Shown here: one piece after another, positions 25,490-34,800 of the stretch | Numbering within the stretch: the first letter of the stretch is position 1 | Layout: the number at the start of each line of letters is the position of its first letter | Source of the DNA: CAYLLT01 sp964591605 | GTDB lineage: Bacteria; Planctomycetota; Phycisphaerae; UBA1845; PWPN01 | Assembly (NCBI GenBank): GCA_964591605.1 | Contig: CAZQEN010000022.1 | Span: 1-40,716, forward strand | Reading direction: 5' to 3' | Length of the DNA: 40,716 nt | The notes under the pieces: generated by a model | What the model was told of the DNA's origin: nothing | The model's database searches: none | Seen by the model: only the letters and a program-made list of their open reading frames with translations | Made by a program: the position numbers and the translations under genes

Positions 25490-28400
25490 TCATCGCAGAA
25501 TCAGCGCATCCGCCACATCGAGCGAGTCGAGCGTGAACACCGCCGCGCCGTCCATCCATTCAGGCGATGAGATTGCGTTGCCGCTCGCAAGCCTGACAGA
25601 TTGAGGTTTCGTGGGGCCGCACAGGGAAACGACCAGATTGCTGACGGGGGCGCCGGACCAGTTGACCAATACGATGGCACGCCCGGCCGACGACTCCTTC
25701 AACATGGCCTCGACGGTTGGCACACTGGCTCGAACGGTCACCGCGACGCCCTTCGCCGGTTCGCCGATCACGTCAGCCGCCGTGGTGTCGAACTGGCAGG
25801 GGATCGTGTGGGCCATTGCGTCGTCCGTGCTGCCGCGATCGACCGGGCGCATCGGGATTGCGGGCTTGAAGTAGCTCAGGCCGGGAAGAAACGCACAGTA
25901 GGTGGCCGTTCCCGGACCGAGCCGCCGGTGAGTCAATGCAGGCGAACCGTCTTTGAAACGTCCGGCAATGGCGGCATCGTTCGCCGGTGTCACGCGGCTG
26001 ATCGCACCGAATACCGGGATCAACTGCGCCTCTCCGCCGTTGCGGCTTATCATGACGTGCTCAACGGGTGAAGCGAACGGCAGATCCTGTTTCTCGTAGT
26101 AGATCGTCGGGTCGGGAGCGATTTCGAGCGATGCTTCCTGCACACCCAGCAGTTGCTGCATGATCGTGTTCGGTTCGTTGAACTCATCGCGCATCGCGCC
26201 TCCGGCGGTGACAAAAAGACGGCCGCCTTCTTTCACCCACGCAGCGATGCTACCCGCCGCGGCACGGCTGACGTTTCGATCGCTCAAGTATAGAACCGCA
26301 TAGTCCTTGAGCGTGCCGTTGAGGGCATCCTCTTCATCGATGATGTCGACGCCGAGCTGACGATGCCGCGCTGCGACGTACAGCGTTCGCTTGCCCGCGC
26401 CGAAGGGGCTGGCGTGGTTGTCCCAGGCGTCTCCCGCCTGCGAGTACCAGAGTGCCGCCTCGCCTTTATGGATGCGGCCGTCCTGCACGATATCTTCGAA
26501 TCTGGCCAGCTCGGCGAGGCTCCTGCGCACCTCCGCGTACATTTCCGGCAGCGAGACGTGGTTTTCGGTGTAGGCCGTCTGCACCGGCCGGAACTCGAAA
26601 AGATTGATGATCGTCGCGCCATGGCCGATCGCGCCGTAGAACAGGCGACGCCAGCTCTTGACGGTGTTCCCCGGCCAGTGCGGCATGACGTAAAAGCAGA
26701 TGGCTCGTTCCGGATGGTAACGATTACCGAAGCGCATCAGATCGAGCAGGATCGTCGTCATCTGCTGGGTCGCGACCGGCACCTGCCAGGAGTAATCCTC
26801 AGACCAGGGGAGCGTCATGCCGCCCTGGCGAAAGAGCGAGATCCACTTATGAGCGCTGCCCAGGTAGGGCGGACCGTGATGAGGTGAGAAATTCGCGCCG
26901 GTATCGGCACGCGGCAGATAGCGCTTGATCAGATCGGTCTGGGTTTTCAGCTCGTCGATGCCAAACTGGTACTCGTACAGCCGGGAATAGTAATAGAGAC
27001 GAGGATTCTTCGTATTCGTGTCGAAGGCGATTTTGCCCCACTCATCGCCAGCGGCCGGATCGATCTCACCAGCCTTGAGGCCACGTGCTTGGGCCCAGGC
27101 CCGAAAACCCGCGCTGACGTCGCCGGCCGGCGCCGACAGGCCAATTTCATCACCGAGACTCACAACGCGAATCTGTCCGGCCTTGCCCGAGTCAGCAATC
27201 TTCTTCAACTGGGTTTCCAGAGCGGCAGGATCCTGCCCGCGAAGGTCGATCATGTCGGTTGCCCGGCTCTTCGGCTCGCCGTAGGCCTGGAGGCTGAACA
27301 TCCGGTTGAACTCGTCGCGTGCGGCGGTATATCGAGGGTCGTCCGGCCGTGAACTGAATGAGCCTCCGTAGACGATGGTCCGCTCGGGCGGGGCGCCGGG
27401 CGAAGGTTGCTTCTTCAGATAATCGAGCAGATCGTAGAGCACGTCCTCGATGAGACGGATGCGCCGGCTGTAGCGGGTGTTGGCGTCGTACGCCAGATCC
27501 AGCCTGGCAGCTTTGGTTTTGAACCGGGAGATGGGTTCGAGGGAGCCGGTGGCATTCCGGATGGCGAACTCGGCCGTCCAACCCTCCGACTCGCCCTGGG
27601 CAGCAGGAGGATTCGTGCTCCTGCTCACGCTCCACTGGCCGTCGTTGAGCGAGTCCAGCAGTCCGCCAACGTCGATCCACTCCGACGATCCGGAAGCCGC
27701 AACCTCGGTTTTGACCGGCTTCCAGCGTCGCAGATGAACCCAGTAAGGCGAATGCTCCGTGCAATGATCGGCGGAAATGGCGATCGGCCGCGGTTCATGA
27801 TTGATGATACGCATGAACACGTCGCCCGCCTGTGTCAGGAGGCCGTCAAGAGGCAGATAGTTCTCCTTCTCGATTCGCTCCTTCACGTCCGCCTCGTCGG
27901 CGGTAAGCAGCACGAGATCGATGTTGCGACGCGCCGCAGGCTGCGGTTGTCTGTCGGCGATGAGCGTGAGCGTGGCACGGCCGGCCTCCAGATCAACGGC
28001 CGCGTCGTGCCCTTCCCACACGATGTTCTCGACGGCGCCCCAATCCCAGGCCACCTCCTTCTGGAGCGTCCCCTGACCCGCACCCTTGAACGCCCAGATC
28101 TTGATGTTCTCGCGGGCCCCATACCGACGCTCCAGCTTCACGGCCCCCGCCTGCTCGACGCGCAGTTTGAACTGCGTCTCGAATCGATAGGCGGCTTCGT
28201 AGCGGACGAGGGCCAGATACTGACCTGCCCTGGGAACTTCGACCGCGATCGTCGCGGTCTGCGGCGTGCCGCACTGCTCCGGCACACCCAGGAACGCTTT
28301 TCGGCTCAAAAACGTGTTGGCCATCGTCGCCGCGTAGTAATTCTCGCCCCAGTTCTGCGCCTTCCAGCCTTCGCCCGGATTGCTGTTCACCTGCGCCGGC

Positions 28401-28570
28401 TGGAACTCCTCCGCCTCGGCGACAATGATCCCGTCCGGCTGCACGGGAACCGGTTGACCTTGTCGAAACGCACGGGCGCGGGGCGCGAGATTCTCAAACT
28501 CCGCAGCCCGGAGACCGCCGATCGTCATAATCGAGCATGCAGGAACCGCGAAAAACAGAACTCGGTTCAT
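25490..28570 (-). CDS. Large secreted GH42-like protein with trimerisation-type domain
   Basis: A 1026-residue protein with signal peptide (about 3-22). The N-terminal part contains a carbohydrate-binding-like beta-sandwich starting IIVAEAEEFQ (about 48-57), then a second beta-rich region to about 370. The central part looks like a (beta/alpha)8 barrel. Two acidic motifs are shared with the protein at 31893-35366: LGDEIG (Glu475), a possible acid/base, and SEDYSW (Glu591), a possible nucleophile. After it comes a domain resembling the beta-galactosidase trimerisation domain of GH42 (about 725-800; LYVAARHRQLGVDIIDE, AGSIAAWVKEGGRLFVTAGG). The C-terminus is a small beta-domain. Specificity is unknown. 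AGGAGGAG lies 4 bases before the ATG at 28570. The gene faces a Gfo/Idh/MocA gene across a 395-base divergent gap. Confidence 0.9.
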   Translation of the reverse strand: MNRVLFFAVPACSIMTIGGLRAAEFENLAPRARAFRQGQPVPVQPDGIIVAEAEEFQPAQVNSNPGEGWKAQNWGENYYAATMANTFLSRKAFLGVPEQCGTPQTATIAVEVPRAGQYLALVRYEAAYRFETQFKLRVEQAGAVKLERRYGARENIKIWAFKGAGQGTLQKEVAWDWGAVENIVWEGHDAAVDLEAGRATLTLIADRQPQPAARRNIDLVLLTADEADVKERIEKENYLPLDGLLTQAGDVFMRIINHEPRPIAISADHCTEHSPYWVHLRRWKPVKTEVAASGSSEWIDVGGLLDSLNDGQWSVSRSTNPPAAQGESEGWTAEFAIRNATGSLEPISRFKTKAARLDLAYDANTRYSRRIRLIEDVLYDLLDYLKKQPSPGAPPERTIVYGGSFSSRPDDPRYTAARDEFNRMFSLQAYGEPKSRATDMIDLRGQDPAALETQLKKIADSGKAGQIRVVSLGDEIGLSAPAGDVSAGFRAWAQARGLKAGEIDPAAGDEWGKIAFDTNTKNPRLYYYSRLYEYQFGIDELKTQTDLIKRYLPRADTGANFSPHHGPPYLGSAHKWISLFRQGGMTLPWSEDYSWQVPVATQQMTTILLDLMRFGNRYHPERAICFYVMPHWPGNTVKSWRRLFYGAIGHGATIINLFEFRPVQTAYTENHVSLPEMYAEVRRSLAELARFEDIVQDGRIHKGEAALWYSQAGDAWDNHASPFGAGKRTLYVAARHRQLGVDIIDEEDALNGTLKDYAVLYLSDRNVSRAAAGSIAAWVKEGGRLFVTAGGAMRDEFNEPNTIMQQLLGVQEASLEIAPDPTIYYEKQDLPFASPVEHVMISRNGGEAQLIPVFGAISRVTPANDAAIAGRFKDGSPALTHRRLGPGTATYCAFLPGLSYFKPAIPMRPVDRGSTDDAMAHTIPCQFDTTAADVIGEPAKGVAVTVRASVPTVEAMLKESSAGRAIVLVNWSGAPVSNLVVSLCGPTKPQSVRLASGNAISSPEWMDGAAVFTLDSLDVADALILR

Positions 28571-28766
28571 CAGACTCCTCCTGTAAAGCGGGATGAGTAG
28601 GCAAGCATGAGCGACAATTCACCGGCGGAGCTTGCACAACCAGACTGGTTGCTGCTCCAGCAAGCTGGATGGCCGAAAAGAGTCAGGGCCGAAATGAACC
28701 TGTGAAGAATTGCCCTGCCCTGACATTGAGTTCACCATGGCAGTATCGTTTGCGTCACACGCCGTT

Positions 28767-28791
28767 CACCGGGCGCCAGTGCAACCCGGTG
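28767..28791. promoter_or_regulatory. Inverted repeat CACCGGG-N11-CCCGGTG
   Basis: Perfect 7-base arms with an 11-base centre, roughly mid-way between the divergent starts at 28570 and 28966. The spacing suits a dimeric regulator on one DNA face or a leader hairpin. Function is inferred from position only. Confidence 0.3.
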
Positions 28792-28953
28792 GCCTGCAGA
28801 CAAATCGCAGTCAGTTTGACGTGTGACCCTGGAAGACGCAATCTATAGAACATGGTGTGTGGTGCCCTTCTCTTCTGCCTGGCAATCTGGCCGAGGCAGT
28901 TGATGCGGCTGTGCCCGGCGCTTGCCTCTGATCTTGGAGTTTGTTGAGCAACG

Positions 28954-28965
28954 GAGGAATTCCTC
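28954..28965 (+). promoter_or_regulatory. Shine-Dalgarno buried in a perfect palindrome
   Basis: GAGGAATTCCTC is a perfect 12-base palindrome ending directly at the ATG at 28966. The Shine-Dalgarno (GGAGG, 28953-28957) overlaps its left half, so GAGG could pair with CCTC around an AATT loop and partly hide the ribosome site. Confidence 0.4.
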
Positions 28966-30312
28966 ATGTCCCATCGAACCAGCCGCCGTGAGATGTTGAA
29001 GGCTTCCGCGCTCGCCGGGGCCGGTTTCTGGGTCGCCTCCCGGCCCGAATGGGTGCAGGCCCGGTCTCCCAATGAGAAGCTCAACATCGCAGGGATCGGT
29101 GTCGGCGGCCAGGGCGGGTCCGATCTTCGGGAGCTCGAGAGCGAAAACATCGTGGCCCTCTGCGACGTGGACTGGGGCTATGCGGCCAAAACCTTCGACC
29201 GCTATCCAAAAGCCAACAAATACAAGGATGTCCGTGAGATGCTCGAGAAAGAGAAGAGCATCGATGCGGTCATGATCGCCACTCCCGACCATCACCACGC
29301 CTGGATCACGGCACTGGCGATGAGCATGGGCAAGCATGTCTACTGCGAAAAGCCGCTGACGCGCACCGTCTACGAGGCCCGTGCGTTAACCAGAGCGGCC
29401 GCCGAGCACAAAGTCGCGACGCAGATGGGAAACCAGGGCATGGCCGGGGAGGGCACCCGGCTGATCCAGGAGTGGCTGGCGGATGGCGCCATCGGCCCCG
29501 TGCGTGAGGTGCACGCCTGGTCCGATCGGCCCACGCACGGCGGCAAGCTTCCGCTCTGGTGGCCGCAGGGCATCGAGCGGCCGACGGATCAGCCCCCCGT
29601 GCCCAATACGCTGGACTGGGACCTTTGGCTCGGCCCGGCCCCGTTGCGGCCGTACCATTCGGCCTACGCCCCGTTCCGGTGGCGCGGCTGGTGGGATTTC
29701 GGTTCCGGCGGCCTCGGTGACATGGGCATTCACAACCTGGCGCCGGTCTTTTCGGCGCTCAAGCTGGGCGCCCCCGCCAGCGTCGATGCCAGCTCGACGG
29801 CCGTCTACAAGGAGACGGTCCCTCTCGCCTGCTGCGTGCACTACGAGTTCCCGGCCCGCGATGAGATGCCCCCCGTCAAACTGCACTGGTATGATGGCGG
29901 CATGATGCCGAGTCGCCCGAGCGAGTTGGAGAAGGGCCGTGAACTCAAACGGGAAGATGGCATCCTCTTCGTCGGCGATCGTGGCAAGATCCTGGTGGAG
30001 GGCTGGGGCGGCGCCTCACCCATGCTCATTCCACAGAGCCGCCACGACGAGTACAAGCGTCCTCCCAAGACGCTGCCGCGTTCGGTCGGCCATTACCAGG
30101 AATGGATCGAGGCCTGCAAGAACGGAACGCCCACGCGATCCAACTTCGGCTTCGCCGGACCCCTCACCGAGGCGGTCCTACTGGGCATGGTCTGCGTCCG
30201 CGCCGGCGGCGCAAAACTCGAGTGGGACAGCCAGAACCTCAAAACCAGCCTCCCTGCTGCGAACGATTACATCCACTACGAATACCGCAAAGGCTGGGAG
30301 CTGATCGCCTGA
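28966..30312 (+). CDS. Tat-exported Gfo/Idh/MocA family oxidoreductase
   Basis: A 448-residue protein. The twin-arginine signal is SRREMLKAS (6-14) followed by ALAGAGFWVA. The Rossmann glycine motif is AGIGVGGQG (about 42-50), then ATPDHHHAW (about 105-113) and the catalytic EKP (Glu128-Lys129-Pro130). The substrate domain includes WWDFGSGGLGDMGIHN, a conserved region near the active site in exported members. It likely acts on a sugar or sugar acid in the periplasm using bound NAD(P). It is clearly a different subfamily member from the one at 4797-6290 (shorter, different signal). GGAGG lies 8 bases before the ATG, inside a palindrome. It is flanked by a divergent GH42-like gene and a downstream PEP-CTERM gene. 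Confidence 0.94.
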   Translation: MSHRTSRREMLKASALAGAGFWVASRPEWVQARSPNEKLNIAGIGVGGQGGSDLRELESENIVALCDVDWGYAAKTFDRYPKANKYKDVREMLEKEKSIDAVMIATPDHHHAWITALAMSMGKHVYCEKPLTRTVYEARALTRAAAEHKVATQMGNQGMAGEGTRLIQEWLADGAIGPVREVHAWSDRPTHGGKLPLWWPQGIERPTDQPPVPNTLDWDLWLGPAPLRPYHSAYAPFRWRGWWDFGSGGLGDMGIHNLAPVFSALKLGAPASVDASSTAVYKETVPLACCVHYEFPARDEMPPVKLHWYDGGMMPSRPSELEKGRELKREDGILFVGDRGKILVEGWGGASPMLIPQSRHDEYKRPPKTLPRSVGHYQEWIEACKNGTPTRSNFGFAGPLTEAVLLGMVCVRAGGAKLEWDSQNLKTSLPAANDYIHYEYRKGWELIA

Positions 30313-30827
30313 AACCTCATAGCGTCCACCCTTCGCGATCGTGATGCCGGATATAGCGGTTGGCCCCTGGAGCACTGACGGGGTTCATGGCTTGGGCGAC
30401 CCGGTTGAGTGTCTGGCCAGTCCGATAGTCCCATGGAACTCATGACACGCCTGCCGGCTCAACACAGCAGCGGTTTGCCTTGGCCTGTAAACCAGCATCT
30501 TGCCGTGGGCGCTCAGTCACAACAGTGCGAGATCGCCTGCCCGGGACCTGGTCCGGGGGGTGGCCGAGCTGCTCGTACCCTCGCGATTGAAGCGCCGCTG
30601 CACACAAGCAACCGAGCCGCCCCGACTGCTGAAACGTTTAAACTAGCGGAATCGACGGCTTTTCATGGAACCGGCTCTGGCCACCGGCTGCCAGTTCGTC
30701 AACCGGCATTGACGCGAGGTTGAAAAAGTTCTTCGTCGATGGGCAAAATAGTGTTGCAAGTCGTCGGTCACCGATGTAGCGTTATCGCCGTCTGGCACTT
30801 CTGCGCCTTATCGGAGGAGGAACTGCA
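30313..30827. other. Intergenic region (515 bases)
   Basis: The longest gap in the window, between the Gfo/Idh/MocA and PEP-CTERM genes. It holds a candidate promoter and the GGAGGAGG of the downstream gene. A 104-codon frame at 30409-30723 is low-complexity and Pro/Ala/Gly-rich with no ribosome site, so it is not called. No RNA gene was recognised. Confidence 0.6.
30720..30749 (+). promoter_or_regulatory. Candidate sigma-70-type promoter for the PEP-CTERM gene
   Basis: TTGAAA (30720-30725) and CAAAAT (30744-30749) are 18 bases apart, each close to the sigma-70 boxes, about 79 bases before the ATG at 30828. The stretch is locally AT-richer than its surroundings. Prediction by eye. Confidence 0.3.
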
Positions 30828-31760
30828 ATGCATCGTATTCCGCGGCGCTCACATCGTTTCTTCGACAGCTCACCCTCAACAACTGTGCGCGGGCTGCCGT
30901 TCAGGCACACACAGACGCGGGTCCTCCTGTCTCTGGGGTTTGCGTTGGTTCTCGTTGCCACTGCTCCGGCTGCCACGCTGTCACCATCCGGCTACTCAGA
31001 AAACTTTGACTCGATGGGAGCAGCGGGCACGACGCCGCCCTCCGGCTGGGGGGTCTTTAGTATTGCAGGTACCAGCAGCACCTGGACCAACACTACGGGC
31101 TCGAATTCCACCCCGGCCGTCGGAGCGATTCCGAATGGAACCGCCGTGGCCGGGGGAACCGCCAGCGCCGGCCTGACGGCTAACAACAGTCCGACTGCAA
31201 ATAACGTGAATGGCTACAACGCGACCGGCGCGAGCGGAGCCCCTGCGGACCGCGGGATCGCCACGGCGCCAACGGGCAACAGCGGCAACACGATCCAGTT
31301 GTTGCTCACGAACGGCACGGGCTCGGGCCTGACCTCGCTGCAAATCTCCTATGACATGCGCCGGTACCAGGCAGGTGGGGACTCCACCAGAACTCCGCCG
31401 CCGGGGATTCCGGAAGGTTCCGAGGAACTGCCCGGCTATTGGCTGTTTTTCAGCCTGGACAACGGAGTGAACTTCACGGCAGTCAACTCCTTGATTCCTG
31501 TCGGCGCGGGCCCGTCGTCCAACCCGATCGTGCCGAACACGCTCGGGGTCACGAGTGTCTCCAATGCCCTGGTGACCCTCGGTGGTACCTGGAACGATGG
31601 GGCAAACCTGTTGCTGCGATGGGTCGACGATAACGCCATTGATCCATCTCCCGACGAGATTATCGGGCTGGACAATGTCGTCGTACTCCCCGAGCCATCC
31701 AGCCTGCTCCTCCTGGCTGGTCTCTGTCTGCTGGCCCGCCGGACGCGCCAGGCGGCCTGA
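30828..31760 (+). CDS. PEP-CTERM sorted exported protein
   Basis: A 310-residue protein with an unusually long basic N-terminus before the signal hydrophobic stretch (about 31-47, VLLSLGFALVLVATAPA). The mature part is rich in Gly, Ser, Thr and Asn, begins SGYSENFDSMGAAG, and resembles extracellular beta-sandwich proteins of this class. The C-terminus is a PEP-CTERM sorting tag: LPEPSS, hydrophobic LLLLAGLCLLA, then a basic ARRTRQ tail. Such proteins are processed by an exosortase and held at or released from the outer surface, often with an exopolysaccharide; no exosortase gene is in the window. GGAGGAGG lies 7 bases before the ATG. A G/C-rich hairpin follows the stop. Confidence 0.92.
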   Translation: MHRIPRRSHRFFDSSPSTTVRGLPFRHTQTRVLLSLGFALVLVATAPAATLSPSGYSENFDSMGAAGTTPPSGWGVFSIAGTSSTWTNTTGSNSTPAVGAIPNGTAVAGGTASAGLTANNSPTANNVNGYNATGASGAPADRGIATAPTGNSGNTIQLLLTNGTGSGLTSLQISYDMRRYQAGGDSTRTPPPGIPEGSEELPGYWLFFSLDNGVNFTAVNSLIPVGAGPSSNPIVPNTLGVTSVSNALVTLGGTWNDGANLLLRWVDDNAIDPSPDEIIGLDNVVVLPEPSSLLLLAGLCLLARRTRQAA

Positions 31761-31775
31761 AAGTTCCTATCAGAA

Positions 31776-31794
31776 CCCCCGGCGGAAGCGGGGG
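31776..31794 (+). terminator. GC-rich hairpin with GNRA-type loop after the PEP-CTERM gene
   Basis: CCCCC (31776-31780) pairs with GGGGG (31790-31794). A bulged G and two further pairs (31782-31783 with 31788-31789) close a GGAA tetraloop. It starts 16 bases after the stop at 31760, within a 132-base convergent gap. It looks like a terminator stem but lacks a T tract. Confidence 0.45.
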
Positions 31795-31892
31795 GCCTCG
31801 GAAGAAGATGATGCACGGGCTGCAGAACGCCCGCGGCATCCGCTACCGCGCTCTGATGGTGTTGCCCCGCCGCTGAGTTTCACCGTTTCTGA

Positions 31893-34800
31893 CTACTTCC
31901 TCAGCAGAATCACATCGGCGTTGGGCAGCGCCAGATCAAAGGACACGACCCCATTCCTGGCAGTGAAGTCTCGCCTTCCCAGTTTCGCCGTCTCCACTGA
32001 GCTCACCTTCCCGTTCCCCGGCACCTGCACCGTCACTTGCGGGTTGATCGCCCCCGTCAAATCCGTCTCCGCGCACAATGTGGCGTTGTTCAGGAAAATG
32101 AGCGTACCCTGTGGACTCTCCATGGCCGACGTGTAGATGCCCGGCAGGGACAGTGTGACCGGTCGCGGAATTCCCGCCGCCAGACCTGCGGCGACTGTTC
32201 GCGCCGATGCACCCAGGTCAAACGACCAGTCCCCTTTGCCCTCCTTTTTACCCGCCGGGTAATGATCGTGGTTATACGCCCGGCCCACCATGGCCCCGAC
32301 CAGCAAGGCCTCACCCTGGCCGTATCGGTTCAGGAATACCGCCGGTTTGCCGTCCTCGTACTTTCCGATCACCTGCGCCGTGGTCGGCTCCGCCTCAAGC
32401 CGATATCCCCAGGCCTGCAACGACACTTCTCCGCCGAAGAGGGGCGAATGCGCCTGGATCGTGCCGACCTGCAGGTTATACGCCCACTTGTTTTTGGCAC
32501 CCGGCGCCTGGGTCTTTTCGACCGGAAGGCAGTCCTCCTGCGTGAGGGTTTTCCGCCGGCTTACGCCAAGCGCTTCGTTCAGGATCGGGCTGGGCGCGTT
32601 GTATTCGTTCCACTCGGCCGCCCCGACGCAGGCCCAGAGCTTGCCGCCCGCCTTCACCCAACCGGCGATCTTCCGCTGGGCGTCGTCTCTGACCTGCGGA
32701 TCGGTGATGTAGAGCAGCTCGTAATTCTTCAGGATGTCGTCCTCGACGATCTCCGCTTCGCAGACCACATCCACCGGAAGCTGCGCGTGCTGCAAAGCGA
32801 CGTAGAGCGTCTGCCGCTCGCCGCAGAATCGAATCCCCCTGTTCTGCATGTAATCCGACGTGGTGGCGATGAGCAGAGCCGCCTTTCGCGGCGGGATCAC
32901 CCCGTCCGCGATCGCGTCCTCGAATTTTTTCACCTCCCGGGTCACCTCGGCCAGCTCGCGCAACGCCCGGGCGTCCTCTCCCCAGGCCGGCCCGATATTG
33001 CTGATCGGCCCGTACAGGTACAGCCCGATCTCCTTGATTCCGTGCATCAGGAAGCCATAGAACTCCCCGCGAATGGCCTCGCCGCCGACCAGGTAGGCGG
33101 CCAAAGGGCTGTTGTGCTTGCGCGCCGCGGCGCGCATCATCTCGGCGGCCAGATTCTCAGCCCCAATGCCCAGATCGCAGCCGTCCACCCAGTCCTCCAT
33201 CATGACGCCATGAAAAGCGCCGACCCGGCCGAAGTGAAAGAAGTCCAGCGTCTCATTGTCCATATCGTTGCCGTTGCCGATGAACGCCGCTCCCATGGGT
33301 GCGGCCTGGTAATTGACGGCAATGAGCTCCGCCTTCGGGAAGTACTTCCTGACGGCCAGGGTCGCGCAGCGGTAATACTGCGCCGAGCAGTCATTGATGA
33401 ACTGTCGCGTCCAGTAGAACAGCCGCGCCTTCGGTGTGCCCTCCTCAGTCGCTATACCGCTGCGATCGTCCAGCGGTTTGAGCTCGTCCCACGACTTCGC
33501 TCCCAGATCCTCCGGAGTTTGCGCATGTCGCCGCAGCCAATCGTGGAACCAGGCCATGCCCTGCGGCGTCCTGACCAGCATGTCGCCTTTGGCGATCTGC
33601 CCGATCTCATCTCCGAGGTTGATGTGGATCGACGCGTCGAAAACATTCGGCTGCTCTTTCCTGCCGCGCTCGGCGTTGCCTCGATACATTTCATCGAGCA
33701 GCCGCTCCCATCGCTGCACCGGCGTCTCGCCCGCTTTGAACGCGAACGGGCCCTCAAAGTTATTGACCAGGTCTGCGTTGGCCGCCCAGGCCGTCCACGT
33801 CGTGCCGATCATGCCGTGTTTCTTCATCATCTCCCCGGCCACCGCGTCATCGATGCCGTAGACCGACGGCATATTGATCCCGAGCGCTTCCAGCACGCCG
33901 TAGGTCATGTCGGCCATGTCTCTGCCCCCGCGACCCTGCCCGACGCGCGTGGCCAGTGACACCCAGGTACCCACCTTGAGCCGTTTCAGGTGCGGCGGCG
34001 GCGGGAGCTGCAGGTTCTCCACCAGCGCCGATCGGCGCCTGGCCCATTCCATGAACGTCTCCAACTGCTGGAGACCCTCGAGCGTGGTGATCGTCGGCAT
34101 TCGGACGCCCAGCGACGCCTTGGGCATCTCGATCGGCTCGGCGGGCGTGATGCGAAAAACCCGCTCGGCGGAGGGCCGGTTGGCGAACTCCAGCCGCACG
34201 GTCATGGCCGGATCGACTTTGCCGTTGTCGGCGGGCGGGAAAAACAGAACCGAATGCCATTGCCTGGACCTGGACGTAGGCAGCAGCACCCACTGCGAGT
34301 ACTGACCGGTATGAAAGAAATCCTCATCCTCGCTGAAGGCCGCACTGCTCGGCGGGCGTAACCCGAGCGGCGTCGCCGTCCCTGTTGCCAGAAAAGAGGG
34401 CTTGTACGGATCGATCTCGCTCTCGATTCCGGTCGAGTAGCGATACCCCTCCGGATGATCGATGCGCCACCGCACCCATACCCGGCCTTCGAAATCCCGA
34501 ATGTCCGGTTGATAGCTCAGGTCTGTCGTGAGCACAGCGCAATCCAGCGCGGCAGACGAATCCGCCACGTCCACGACGAGGTGCAGCCTGCTGTCGGAAG
34601 CAACGTTGATCGGCAGCGAAGCCCAGTGGTAAGAAGCCGGGCTGGCACAGGCCTCGCTGCGTGTGACGGGCTCAAGATCGCTGCCCTGCACCCTCAGTTT
34701 CAGGCTTCCATGGGGTGTTTCACCCGCCCGGGCGCTCAGGTACCGCAACCAGCAGATCGATTTACCCTTCCTCACGTTGATGTCGGCATCGATTCTCTTC

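Larger units (their letters stand above)
28571..28965. other. Divergent intergenic region (395 bases)
   Basis: This gap separates the GH42-like gene from a Gfo/Idh/MocA gene. It contains ribosome sites for both, an inverted repeat and a palindrome over the rightward ribosome site. A 32-codon ATG frame at 28607 has no good ribosome site and is not called. I see no convincing promoter pair. Confidence 0.6.

Noticed and set aside
28607..28705. 32-codon ATG frame in the divergent gap
   Set aside because: Too short and without a convincing ribosome site or recognisable content.
28755..29337. Leftward frames of 131 and 164 codons across the start of the second Gfo/Idh/MocA gene
   Set aside because: They overlap a strongly supported gene with Tat signal and EKP motif and show no domain of their own.
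30409..30723. 104-codon open frame in the long gap before the PEP-CTERM gene
   Set aside because: No ribosome site, irregular composition rich in Pro/Ala/Gly, and no recognisable motif; GC-rich DNA yields such frames by chance.
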